The notes under the pieces are model-generated. The model searched no databases. It was not told where the DNA came from and was given only the letters and a program-made list of their open reading frames with translations. This document shows positions 21,562-32,913 of a stretch of DNA of 64,000 nt, piece after piece; the first letter of the stretch is position 1, and each line of letters starts with the position of its first letter. The translations under genes and the position numbers were made by a program. The stretch is from the NCBI RefSeq assembly GCF_905220365.1, contig NC_061134.1:759001-823000 (forward strand), written 5' to 3'. This stretch comes from Vanessa cardui. Its lineage: Eukaryota; Arthropoda; Insecta; Lepidoptera; Nymphalidae.

Positions 21562-24500
21562 CTGCGGACCGAAAGATTAGTGTGTGTTCAACGTTATCTG
21601 CAGAGGTGCGGTTTTATGTTTCGTTCGGTTGGCTATAGTCGAACAGCTCATGAAATACAAAAAGGGTTATAGCGGTTATATAGATTTGTGAGTATGTATG
21701 AGGTTATTTAAAATTAATTATAATACTAATAGTATGCACTGTACACATTGACTAACTACACAGTAATCACGAGTCGTATATATTTAAAAATTTAAGGAAA
21801 TTCTCTCAACCACAATGACACAGAAACACGTGATAACAAAAATGATAGAAGCATGCTCCAAGCAACACAACAACGTCAAAACTGCGAAACCCGTTGGGAG
21901 GGGGTCTTCGGCTGGGTATTAAATCAGAAATAAAAAAAATAATCAAAAATAACAAAAATTAACGTAACGTAAAAAAGGGGGCCCTTAAACCTATGTCTAT
22001 CGAAGTACATATCGTTAATGAATCAGCGGTCAGTAAACCCTAAGTTGTGGCTGTCTATAAACAGATTCTAACCTTTTTGAGTGATGTTAAGAACGGCGGT
22101 TGGGTGATTGGCTTCGTGTAGGTTCTCTTTGCTAGATGAATTCTGCCGCACGCCGCGCCAACTCCGTCCAAGTAGTCACTAAAAAAACCGGATTTGATCC
22201 GTCTCCCCTGGCCTGGACTTGTGGTAGGTGTATATGTGGGTCATTAGGGAGTTCCTCGAGCAGTACACTCTTTCGCAAATCGTGCATCTGTACTCCTCCT
22301 GCCTCTCCGCGTGTTTGTCCGCGATATGTCGTTTCAACGACGCCTTTGAGCACAACACTTTCGAGCATAGCGTGCAGGAGAATAATTTTTTACCTGTAAA
22401 CAAATCGAAAAAACAAAACAAATATGGGGTCGGTCCCCGGAACCGATAAAATAAAATAACACCTTTGTAAGCCTAGCTGTTATTCATTTCTATTTGTGAA
22501 TTTCTTTTTTTTTTTATTGTGAACTAAAAACATCGGAAAAAACAAGGAGTGAAAAAAGTGATTGAAAATATTAATAAAATATAATAAAAACAAAATTAAA
22601 TTAAAAAGAAAAATAAATATAAATGATTGCGAAGCTACAGTGGCCGATGAAGTGTTAGAACAAACACATGCATATGGCGGGAAAAGATACTTTATCGGGA
22701 ATATGACAAGCGTTCCAAAGTAAAAGTGCACTACATCCGTCTACTCTCGGAAGCTTCATCTTCTAATGTATCGTGTGTGAGGATGTGAATAAAACTAGCA
22801 GCTATATTTTTTTTTTGTATATTTGTTTTTATTAAAAACGCCATTATCATCAATATTAGGATTTATGAAGTTCGGTTTAACGATTACAATTACATTTTAT
22901 GAGTAATTATGTCAAGGTTTAAATTTAAAAGTAAGGAAAAAGAACTATCTGTAAATATAATAAGTGATGTAAAATTAATTCAATAATAAGTAAGTATAGA
23001 ACTATGGTTTCGTGCAGCCCATTATATCAGGCGGTGTCTCGTGTAGCGGATGTTCGCCAATTTATCATTTTGTAAATAACAGCGTTTCAATGGAAGACAA
23101 ACTTAAATCAACAATTTTTGGCACCATTGTAACCTCTAGTAATGTAATGGGCTGCATCACATAGATGCCAATCATCAACAAAACATCAAGATCCAAGGAC
23201 AGTATAATAATTTAAGAAGAAAAAATATAAAATTTTCAATACAACAACCAATAAATTAATTTAGATTCCTTATAAAATAAGTAAAAATGCCAACAAGAAG
23301 TATAAGAACACATCGTATAAGGTCGCGACGCCTGCACGTGCGGTAAGAAAATAATTATCCCTTAACACGTTAGGAAGATAAAAAAAAACTTAAACAGGTC
23401 ACAGAAACAGTCTTAAACTTGCTAAGATCCTAACTAATGTAGTTTTGACAGGGATGTGTTCTGCTCCTTAGAACACGGTGTAGTATCGCCCTTAAAACCC
23501 ATAGACCGTACAGATCTCCTGAGATCCCCATAACTTAGCCACTACGAAATTAAAAATATAAAACAAAGATCCTCGAATCACAAATAATTTTGATTTAATA
23601 CCGAACCGAAACGAATCACGCTTCTGACTTTTTTTCTATAAAATTATCAATTTAGTAAATAATTGTACATTTTATTCTAGAAAATACGCCTAATAGTGTA
23701 CAATTGAAACGCGTACTTACTCTAATCAGTCTATAGCGCTTATTAATTTTGGCATAATATTTTTGAATATTTTTTTTTTTCAAATAAAATTTCAAAATTC
23801 ACAAGATCTTTCGTCTAGTGCTACGTGACATAGCCAAATAATTACTGCCACACTCAGCAGCACATCCCTGTAATCGTAAATTAAAAATGTAGATGCTATT
23901 ACCGCTACGAATTCAGATAAATCTTATATCTAAATAGTCAACTAACTTAATTCCCAAACCCAAATTAACAATAAAAACTATTACTAAATTACTACACAAA
24001 AAACAACAATCCTACGACTTACGGTCAAAAATCTTGCAATTGTTTGCAAAAAAAAACTTAACATTTTTTTTCGTGCACGGAATGTTGCGAATGTTTCGAA
24101 CAAATTTAGATCCCATTTTTTTATTAAACCCTTGTTATTTTCCTAATTTTTTTTTCTAACACGAACATCGTTCCAATTTAGCACCAAAACACTAGTCTTC
24201 CAATTGTTTAAAAGTATCGTAATAAAGCTTATTAAATAACTAAACAAATTTTAATGGCTAAGCGTTTATGCATTTAGTAATAACAACATAATCTATAACG
24301 TATCGTATTTAAAATTTACTTTAGGAAGCCTCATTTGCTAATAAAAATAGCGATTACCTCACAGGTAATGAGTGTTCCGAACACTACTCTAAATTTTAGT
24401 TACGCAAAATATGTCTTTTGTCCGAATAATAATAATAATAATAAAAAAAAAACAATAATGTAAAGCAGGCACTAATAATTACTTAATGTGTATATTGTTA

Positions 24501-27500
24501 CAATAAATTATGTGTTTACATTTACACTTAGATAATATTTTTCTTATTGCTATTATAAAGAAATATAACATTGTTTTAAGCGATGTAGGTCGCTGGAAAA
24601 TAGTGATGTTTATTGAACTAGATAAAGTAGATATCGAAAGAAAACATTTAGAGCCCGGAAGTCTAGATTCAGAGGGTAATTTTGGTACAACATCAAACAC
24701 CTAGTATATATATGAATACCTACGAGGTCAATGAAGCCAGCGCTATTGATACAACTATAAATGAATCGGTTACCGAACTACGTACAATGGGTTGACTAAC
24801 ATACATCGATATTAGTTAGGAATAAAACGACTCGAAATAAGCGTTTCTGAATCTAGACAGCGATACAAAAAATCGTCTAAAAGTTGTCGCCTAATAAAAA
24901 ATATTTATAATCGTTTACGACTATTTATGGCAAGCAGAAAAATTGTAATATTAAAAAATTCACATTGTTGAAATTTAGGAACATTTAACACTGAGAATTA
25001 TTAAGATTTAATAGTTATTACCTATTAAGTATTTTTAAATTTTTATCAATAACGTGGTGTTTATTTTATTTAGACTCGAACGAAACGATTAAATCGTAAT
25101 TCAGTGAAAAATAATTTAAATAAAAAAAAAAACGTTAATAAAAAGTTATTGCCGAAACGAAACGATTAATTCGAAACAACAATAAAATAATAAAACGAAC
25201 ACAAGATGTGATAAAACTAATGTTTCGAAAGTAACTAAAATCTGACTAAACTAAAAAAAATAATATATATTATAGCCATATTGATTTACTTAAAATGGCA
25301 CCTTGCGATTCACTTCGCTCAGAAATGCTCCTGCATTGACAAAGCTTAAACATTGGAAAATAAACGAAAAGTAAAAAGACAGTAAACGAAAAAATAGTCG
25401 ACTAGATAGAGTAACAGTTAAAATAAGTAAAGTAATAAAATAGTCGACTCGAGTTAATCATGTGAAATTTGTCGGTTTGTGATGCCATAAACTATTTGTA
25501 GGTCCTGTTCCGGTGGCTGATTGATATCGAATGAAACCTGTTACTGTTACCGTTGCGGTGGTGACAGTGCGTCTGCGGGTGGCTGTTTAAAGTAATTTCT
25601 CGGTTCTATTGGTGCTATGTGTTCTGTATGTTCAGTCTTACAGTCAATCAACAAAAAACACCTAAATAAAATAATAAATTTGAAAAGCCTCATTAGCCAA
25701 TTATATATTTGTGTATATAATTTTATTTATTTTTAAATAGATTTTTTAGTAATCTCGTATAAATATCTAAGTGTGAGATCATGAAGGTAAAAAGTACAGA
25801 ATAAATAAAAAAAAAATTGCAAAACGCCGAAAAATGAACACAATGTTGAAAACAATATGCCTCTTTTGTTACTTACAACGAACACTGTTCCTTTTATAAA
25901 TTTAAGCCTAATATATAATTTTACAGCACCAAGATTTTTCTCTTTTCTCAAAATATTAAATTTTCTCTTCGCCTTATTGTCACACATTAAACATAGTGTA
26001 AAATTCAGGAATACTCATACCGCAGTATTGCACTTAGCGGGCGTAAGTTAAATTCTCTAAAAAATTTCGACCCGAAACTCGCCCTCCCTCGTCGATAACA
26101 TCGGAATGTCAATTTCATAACATCGAACACATCCGACCGCGGAGTCGGCGCCGCACAACGTCGCTACAAGTTGCAAGACACGATAAATGAAACGAAACGC
26201 CTCGGCCCCGCGGCCGAGCGAGAAAACATTAAATCTATACGAAAGAACGAGACAGAGAATCGTAAGGATCGCGGTCAGCCCGGTCTTAGACGTTGAACTG
26301 ATCCTTGTACTTGTAGAAGTCGACGTTGTGGGGCGGGTGCGGCGGCGCGATCTTGGCGTCGCCGGTGGTGAGGTTCTGCGGCTGCTGCTGCGGCGGCCCG
26401 CGCTGGCGCCGGTGGTAGATGCTCTTGTGGTTGTTGAGCGAGTTGAGCGTGCGGAACACCTTGTGGCAGAGGCTGCAGCGCGCCGAGTGCAGCGGCTGCA
26501 GGTGCTGCTGTTCCGTGTGCCGCTTGAGCGTCAGCCGCGTGGACAGCAGCTTGCCGCACACCTCGCATCGGTGACCCGCCCCCAATGGGCCCACTGCGCC
26601 ACACATAACGACCAACATTAGCGCATTAGTCAACAGATACACCCCTTACCCCCAGGGAATAGAGCACACCAACACCACAGCGACCGCTCGCATCCAACGG
26701 GTCCCATCCTGATGGAACCAATTGGCACAATTCAGTGCCGCCATTTTTTTACGGGTGGCAATTTTGTGAACCTGGGTTGTAGAGGCAATTCAACGTGATT
26801 CGATCTTTAAAAATTGACTAATGCGCTTTATGTAAAGGAGCGTTGGTTGTTATGCGTGTACCGATCATAGATGTTCCAATTGGTTCCAGAGAGGCGTGGC
26901 GCGTGCGAGCGACGCTCACGCAAGCGTACATTTTATTTTAGTAACGATAATTTATAGATACATAATATAATAGAGTCTGGCGATGCGCATGCAAGTACAC
27001 GTAAAACTATGCTATGTACAAATGTTAGGAACATATCGCGTTACATTTTTATTAAACTTAACAGAAGTCTAAGGGCAAGACTATGGCTATGTTTTAGGTG
27101 GTTGGGATGGCAGCTTTGATTCTTCGAATGGCAACGTGTATGGCAACGGATTCGTCGGGCGTCAATTGACAGGGTAGAAGGGGCCCTGGCCGGCGGAGGG
27201 CGGTTGCTGCTTGCGGTGGTAGATCGACTTGTGGTTTCTCAGACTATTCAGGCTGGAGTAAACCCGTCGGCAAATGTTACACACGGGCTCCCTGGACGGT
27301 CGCATGTGAACGTTTTGGATATGCCGTTTGAGCCGCGTCAGGGAAGACAAGCTCTTGTTACAGGGCTCGCATCTGTACTCTTCCTGGGGGGTGCGGGCGC
27401 CACCTGGTCACAACACAAGCAGTTAGCCCCATCGAAGCTTCCGAACGCACTTTTAATGCACTCACTATCGTAGCCTCTCGTTTAACTTTCAAGCACCGCC

Positions 27501-30500
27501 ACCCCCCTTACAGTTTGATGATAGCCATCCGACGCGTCGATATTATGCCAAGCGGTATTAGTAACGCAATAAATTCTTTTCCTAACTCGACCTACGCCTT
27601 AGTTAAGCTGACCGATGGTTGTGCGATGGGTGAATCGATTGTTTGCATTACGCGCTATCGGCTGATGTGGTTTCGAATTTCTCGAACGAAAGCATTAGTT
27701 ATTCTTCAATGAAATATCTTTTAAATAAACTGACACCACGTAATCGCTACTAAATTTCCATTGTCCAATCTTGTGTGTCCCAACGATATATTTCCCGAGA
27801 GAACAACGGCTAAGGGTAACCCGAGAATGTTTAGATACACGAATGATTCATGACAACGCTTTTCGATGAAGCTAACTTTCGATCAGATTTTTCCAGATTT
27901 TTCTTGAAATTTTGTAAGCTATCGTCTTCTTTTATAAATTTTTCTTCTTAACCGGCACGATAATAGCCAATTCAACATTTAGTGCGTTTTGTATTTCACG
28001 ATTAGGGGGTAACTGAGTGAGAATCAAAAATAATAGGAAGTAAATCGTTTTAAAAATGTAACAAAAATAAAAATGAACTAAAAGGAGTAAACGGGACGAG
28101 GGATTCCTAGCGTAACTTATTAAGACACATCTAGAAAACAAGCTAGCAATTTCTTGGTATAGAATACATTAAACTATAGTAACAATACATTAACATGCAC
28201 GCCAAGTTGCGTTTTGGTTCAATGATCAATTCTCATTTTTGCAGATCGTTCAATTCTGATAAATGAAAAGAGATACGAGCTAATACATCGAACCAAAACA
28301 CAAAAGCTAACATTAATATTGAGTACAAAACACAGCACATAATGAAGACATATACAGGTTAGGAGTATATATAATAATAATACATATATTAAAAAATATG
28401 TCACGTGATAATTGCCTCATACATTTAATTTTTTTAAATATAAAACCTAATAATGATATATATACCTAATAATGACAGAGCAGAGAGGAAGCGGTGATGG
28501 TGGCATACGACAGACAGTGCATTAAAAATATCGTTTGTTTCAATATATGTAGGTATGCATAAAATAAACTTGTTGCTAACAAGCCAACTCACCTTGTGAT
28601 GTGCTCGCCATGCCGTCCGGCGCCAGCGGGCTCGGCAGACCTGGAAATTGCATGGCTCTTATTCACTCCTCCGTACCAACGCTGTCTTAAACCTTCTAAG
28701 ACCTAGCCTTCAGCTCCTATTTAATAACTCAACATGTACCACCACCGTAAATATTCTGATGTAAATATTTCCTTCTGGAAAGGTTTCCATAGCTATGAAA
28801 ATTCTCAAATCATACCTGAGAAAAATATTTTGAGACCTTAACACTTGTCTATGTTTAAATTTAACTAACTAGACTTATACATGTTATAAGTTTGTCACAT
28901 AAAAAATTAAAATACACTTCCTAGTTCGTACATAACAAGAAATAACTGTTGTAATTGATTCCTAGGTTTACAGTAAAATAAAAACAAAATACGTTACATA
29001 AATCACAACACAAAAGCATCATTACCGGCTAAAGCAGAAGGATCAGTGAGAGCCGTCATGCTGTAGTTGTAGTTGTGCTGCGGCGCGAATAGCTTGGTGT
29101 CGGCAGGCGATATAAACGGCGAGGGGGGCATCTGCGGGGGCGGGGTGCGGTCGTCCGCCTCGGCTGAGCTCGCGCGGGACGGCGGCCCGCCTCCCTGAGA
29201 CAGCGGGACGTAGGCATTAAACTTTAGTACAGCGTCGCTTTTGATCTTTGATCGGAATCGGCTTATCTTGACGTATCGAGTATAATGTATTCTGTCTGTA
29301 TATTTATCGAGACTTAGGTTGCCTGTCATCATCATTGATAATATTATTAGAAAAAATGTAGGTATTACACTTTAGATGGTCGTGTATTTATTTCCATGTA
29401 ATACAATTTGCTACTCTCCATTATTACACAAACAACGCTTATAAAAAAGATGACTTTCAAAAATTTATAGGTATAAATAATTAAGTATAACCTACACGTA
29501 CATCTATCTGATCACAATGTTATCGATTTTAGTCTTTAGTAATGGCAAAAATCATTTTATTCTCCTAAGTCCTTTTTACCACGATTTAAACAAAAAAAAA
29601 AATCTAATGTACATTAAACAGATTAAAAAAATGTTCGATTTCGTTTTGGAAGGTTAGGTCGCTAAAAACGCGCGTTGCTTCATTCGACGTGTCACACGAC
29701 TCTCGAACGATTCCGGGTACAGATTCTAGTTAGTGGTTCTAATACTCAGTAAGTCTCAATGCCAGTGAGAACGTGAGGAAGTCACGTGTTTATATTAAAA
29801 TATTGTATTACCGCTTTCATTAACAATCTTCAATATGTTAACTCGTTGTTAATCGTGGATTGACTCGAGCCTGACTAATTTAAGTTCATTTCAAGATTGA
29901 ATTAGAATAACAAAAATTTACAAAGCTTTCTGCTAATTTGATGCGTGAAATAGCCCTATATTCTGAAAGTCGTGTTAATCAATTTATATACATTTATGTA
30001 ATACTCGTAAAAATATGTATTTGTGGTGTACCGTGTAGTGTAGGGGTCTGTAGTACAATTCATTTATTTGATATTTATTGTCGATTCTGTTACAGTGGAT
30101 GATTTTTACCAACTCACAAGTGGTCTGTGATGGGAGTGAGGCGGCGTGTCATCCGTACTCCTGTCGATGTCCGGGTTCGAGGGGCAGATCATGTCGAGGG
30201 GCTCGTTCTTCACCTCGTCCATCAGCCGCGGGGAGGGCGACGAGCTGGAGTTTGAGATCCCGTTGCCGTTGTTGCCTTGCTCGTTGTGGGCGCGAGTGTT
30301 GTTCACCATCGAGTGGTTCTTCGTCGAGAAGTCGTGTATCTGCGGTTGGTCGTTGTTGTTGTCGTGGCGAGCGCGCTTGATGACGTCGGGCGAGTTGTCC
30401 GCGGAGCGGGACATGCGGCGCGGCGGGAGCGGGATGCGGCGCATGATCGGCGGCGGGTGCAGCAGCGCCTCCTCCAGCTTCTCGGTGTAGCTGGGCGTGT

Positions 30501-32913
30501 GCGGCGTGTGCGGCGTGTGCGGCGCGTGCGGGGTGTGCGCGGGGTGGGGAGGGGTGTGCGGCGACGACGCGGCGGCCGCGGCTGCGCGGGCGATGCTCTG
30601 CACGAGGGGCTGTTGACGAATTGCTCTCTTAGTATGATCGATGCACACGAACGAGTATTGTCTACTAAAGCTATCACTAATATTAATAATACGATGTCGT
30701 TGACCTCCTATTACACAAAATGAAAAAAACGTAACTCCACTTACAGTGTAAACGTTTAAAGTGTAAAAATGTCGTTTGCATATTGATTTTGGTGATCGAT
30801 TCACGCCTGTGGTTTATCTAACACGCAAGTCTAGACCGACGATATCTATTCATTGTAATTTTAGCATTACCACTACGTAATGATTATACTTTATAATTAC
30901 ACTCGTATACACAATTTTGATATTTCTTGTGAGTATTTTATATAATTCTTACAGTACTATGCCAATATATAAGTAGGTATATGTTTATAAATTCTTAAGA
31001 TCAATTATATTTTATTCGACAATAATGCTATGTTATTATTGTTAAAAGTAAATTCGGGATATAAATATTATAATTATATTGATAGACTTTCTTATTCAAA
31101 CGACAATATAAATAATTCAACGTTTAAAGATATAGTCATCGAAGTTTATTTAACAGAAATAAATGCTATATTTTAGAATATTTCGAATCGAACTAGTAGT
31201 TATATAGATTAACGTATTTAACTTTATATTTATTAAATCTAATTTTAACCCAATTCAAAAAAGTAGACATATAACTTGGAATATATGTACTTTTTTAAAA
31301 CGTCATTATCGAAAAAAAAGATCGGGGAATACCCAATAAATAAGAGTAGAATGTAGGTATAATAGATCATATGACTATTACAGCTTGGATACCGTTGATC
31401 TTGATGCAATACTTATTGATATGTTTACACTATTGTATCCTTTACTTACCCCCTGAGCATCATCATTTTGTGTCAAGCCGGATACGCGGAGTACCTCAGC
31501 CGTCTTGAGGAAGGATGAGAGGCTGCGCTGGTGCACGTTCACCTCGCCGTGGTAGATGAACTCAACGAGTGCGTGAAGGTCCGGGAATGCGACGTCTTGT
31601 AGCACAATCACTGGGTGCTTGCAAGGTGTTGACTGCGAGGGAGGACAATCAGAGTTCAAAAGAGATATCGGAGTATACATGAGGCAATTTCAACGACAAA
31701 ATCTTTGCTAATAAACTTGCATAAGACTTATTGTTACGGATATACGGAACACCTCAGACCGGTGAAGAGGCTGAATATTGTGTGTGTGTGTGTGTGTGTG
31801 CGCCCAATGGCAGTTTTTACAGTCGAATTGCATTTGGTTATAGTATATTTTATATGTAAAATATCTATTCTGTTATAATGTTTATAACTGGGTTTGCCGT
31901 GATGGTAAATGAAATGGTATTGTCCTATGACTTCTTGCCCCCTTTCCCCCGCTGCTCTACCCCCTCTCAACACACACGCACACAATTAAGTAAGCTTCTG
32001 TGTATGGCGCATACATTATACGTCATATTTTAAAATTTATTTTTATTTTTTAAGAAACTCTATTAAAGTTTCATTAATTATTTAATAATGTAATAGTGTA
32101 TTTATTATAAAAAAACATCCGTCATTATTTTTTCATAAGCATTTGATATGCGAATAAATAAAGTGAATATTTCAAATGATGTAACAGTAAGTATAACAAT
32201 GTTAAAAATATTTTTTGCATATTGATAAAACATTTAAAGAGTTATTTAAATTAGGAAAATATGTCGTAATTTGATCTCAAGCGTGCAAGTCAGGTTGGCC
32301 GAGTGGTCTAAGGCGCCAGATTTAAGCTCTGGTTCCCGAGAGGGAGCGTGGGTTCGAACCCCACACCTGACAAACTATAAACAAGTCGTACTATATTTTT
32401 ATTGCCGTTATGTTTTTTAAATGTTACTAATAATTTAGGCAATTTAACAGAATGAGTCAATCTCTTCATATTTGGTTTTTAATGTTATGAAATTCAGCTG
32501 AGTTCGATCGACAATTGTTTTGAAATTGGAATGTATTTTAAACGGACGTTTTACATAAACTACACATAATTAATAATGCGATTTGCATTTAAAAATAGCG
32601 CTGTTTTGTTTATAAATATATTTAAATCATTAACGTCCAACATCCTTCTAAATAAACATTATAACATAAGCTAAATTATTACCTTGAGCAGCTCTCGGAA
32701 ATATGGGCTGCATGCTGATAGTACAACTCTATGCGCCTTTAAACTTTTTCCATCACAGGCGAGGGTCACGTCTACAAAATCTTCATCATCTCGAAGGTTC
32801 TCGAAAGCGCTGGTGATGCTACTCTGGTAGTTGTTCCACCGGAGGCAAAAGTGCTGTGTGTCCACCATCTTGAATTTTTTTTACCGCCAATTATCGAGTC
32901 ATGTGGTTGTTAT
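21221..32913 (-). CDS. br: Broad-Complex (BTB plus alternative C2H2 zinc-finger pairs), coding portion
   Basis: Coding exons: 32868-32683 and 31632-31450 (BTB), 30609-30118 (linker), 29194-29026 (common), 28640-28593 (48-bp, probably optional), then one of 27403-27162, 26593-26286, 22393-22179 or 21561-21221 (zinc fingers plus stop). The 5'UTR continues from the ATG to an acceptor at 32913. Predicted lengths without the 48-bp exon are 423, 445, 414 and 456 aa. The start MVDTQHFCLRWNNYQSSI is the diagnostic N-terminus of the Broad/Tramtrack-type BTB. The BTB forms dimers, and the fingers choose the DNA target. The protein is nuclear, induced by ecdysone and held in check by juvenile hormone signalling in known insects, and drives the pupal programme. 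The 5' first exons are probably tens of kilobases away. Confidence 0.93.
22179..22393 (-). CDS. br: br alternative 3' exon, zinc-finger pair (Z4-like)
   Basis: Acceptor TTTACAG before 22393, phase 1; stop TAG at 22181-22179. The fingers are CTLC...SLKRHIADKH and CTICERVY...SLMTHIYTYH, linked by AERQEEYR, with a very short tail after HKSRPGE. Resembles the Z4-type pair; the number is tentative. Confidence 0.9.
22394..26285. other. Intronic/3'UTR DNA between br finger exons
   Basis: AT-rich, with no coding exon seen. It holds an inverted repeat at 23013-23156, an (AAT)n run at 24426-24443 and an EcRE-like AGGTCAATGAAG at about 24726. Minus-strand AATAAA at about 25720 could end the transcript of the exon whose stop is at 26286. 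Confidence 0.5.
24426..24443. repeat. (AAT)n microsatellite
   Basis: Six AAT units followed by an A-run. Confidence 0.8.
26286..26593 (-). CDS. br: br alternative 3' exon, zinc-finger pair (Z2-like)
   Basis: Acceptor TGTGGCGCAG before 26593, phase 1 (G|TG gives Val); stop TAA at 26288-26286. The fingers are CEVC...LTLKRHTEQQH and CSLCHKVF...SLNNHKSIYH. The tail is rich in Gln and Pro and ends DFYKYKDQFNV. From memory it resembles Z2. The exon is strongly GC-rich compared with the flanking introns. Confidence 0.9.
27162..27403 (-). CDS. br: br alternative 3' exon, zinc-finger pair (Z3-like)
   Basis: Acceptor GTGACCAG before 27403, phase 1; stop TGA at 27164-27162. The fingers are CEPC...LTRLKRHIQNVH and CNICRRVY...SLRNHKSIYH, with a short tail ending GPFYPVN. 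This is the finger exon nearest the core. A minus-strand AATAAA at 27053-27048 lies about 110 bases past the stop. The Z number is tentative. Confidence 0.9.
28593..28640 (-). CDS. br: br 48-bp internal exon
   Basis: Flanked by TTTCCAG acceptor and GTGAGT donor. It encodes LPSPLAPDGMASTSQ between split Gly codons. It enters and leaves in phase 1 (48 = 16 codons), so including or skipping it keeps every finger exon in frame. It is probably a cassette exon. Confidence 0.75.
29026..29194 (-). CDS. br: br common exon before the zinc-finger exons
   Basis: Acceptor CTGTCTCAG, donor GCCG|GTAATG. It encodes about 56 residues (GGGPPSRASSAEADDR ... SPADTKLF ... MTALTDPSALAG), starts in phase 0 and ends in phase 1, matching the four finger exons. 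No domain; Pro/Ser-rich linker. Confidence 0.85.
30118..30609 (-). CDS. br: br linker exon, low-complexity, with HTP repeats
   Basis: Acceptor CAACAG before 30609, donor GTGAGT after 30118; 492 bases, phase 0 on both sides. It starts PLVQSIARAAAAAAS, then Pro-His-Thr repeats, a possible nuclear-localisation stretch (MRRIPLPPRRMSR ... VIKRARH), an Asn/Ser-rich part, and EVKNEPLDMICPSNPDIDR, a segment I recall as conserved in Broad proteins. Confidence 0.88.
30494..30541. repeat. Coding minisatellite for HTP repeats in br linker
   Basis: A 9-bp unit (GCGTGTGCG) repeated with small changes encodes the run of Pro-His-Thr triplets on the minus strand. Likely variable in length between individuals or species. 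Confidence 0.7.
31450..31632 (-). CDS. br: br exon, second half of the BTB domain
   Basis: Acceptor CCTCGCAG, donor GGG|GTAAGT; 61 codons in phase 0. Encodes STPCKHPVIVLQDV ... LHALVEFIYHGEVNVHQ ... FLKTAEVLRVSGLTQ, the C-terminal half of the Broad/Tramtrack BTB fold. Confidence 0.95.
31779..31800. repeat. (TG)n microsatellite
   Basis: Eleven TG units in the br intron between the two BTB exons. Confidence 0.9.
32289..32372 (+). tRNA. tRNA-Leu (UAA)
   Basis: 84 nt without intron. Acceptor stem GTCAGGT pairs with ACCTGAC, followed by discriminator A. A box is TTGGCCGAGTGG. The anticodon stem CCAGA/TCTGG encloses loop TTTAAGC with anticodon TAA. The variable arm is long, as in class II tRNAs. 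T arm GTGGGTTCGAACCCCAC. All stems are intact, so it should be functional. It lies inside a br intron on the strand opposite to br. A short T-run a few bases downstream can act as Pol III terminator. Confidence 0.96.
32683..32868 (-). CDS. br: br first coding exon, N-terminal half of the BTB domain
   Basis: ATG at 32868-32866 preceded by TTCAAG. Encodes 62 residues, MVDTQHFCLRWNNYQ ... FENLRDDEDFVDVTLACDG ... HRVVLSACSPYFRELLK, and ends in phase 0 at AAG|GTAATA. Asp-Val-Thr-Leu and HRVVLSACSPYF are BTB hallmarks. An upstream acceptor (CGCTCACAG) at 32914-32915 shows that the 5'UTR continues in another exon. Confidence 0.96.

Noticed and set aside
26187..26621. Long plus-strand ORF over the Z2-like exon
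   Set aside because: Antisense shadow of a GC-rich zinc-finger exon; the minus strand has the C2H2 motifs and splice signals.
30146..30723. Plus-strand ORFs over the br linker exon
   Set aside because: Antisense low-complexity shadows; composition comes from the repeat-coding minus strand.
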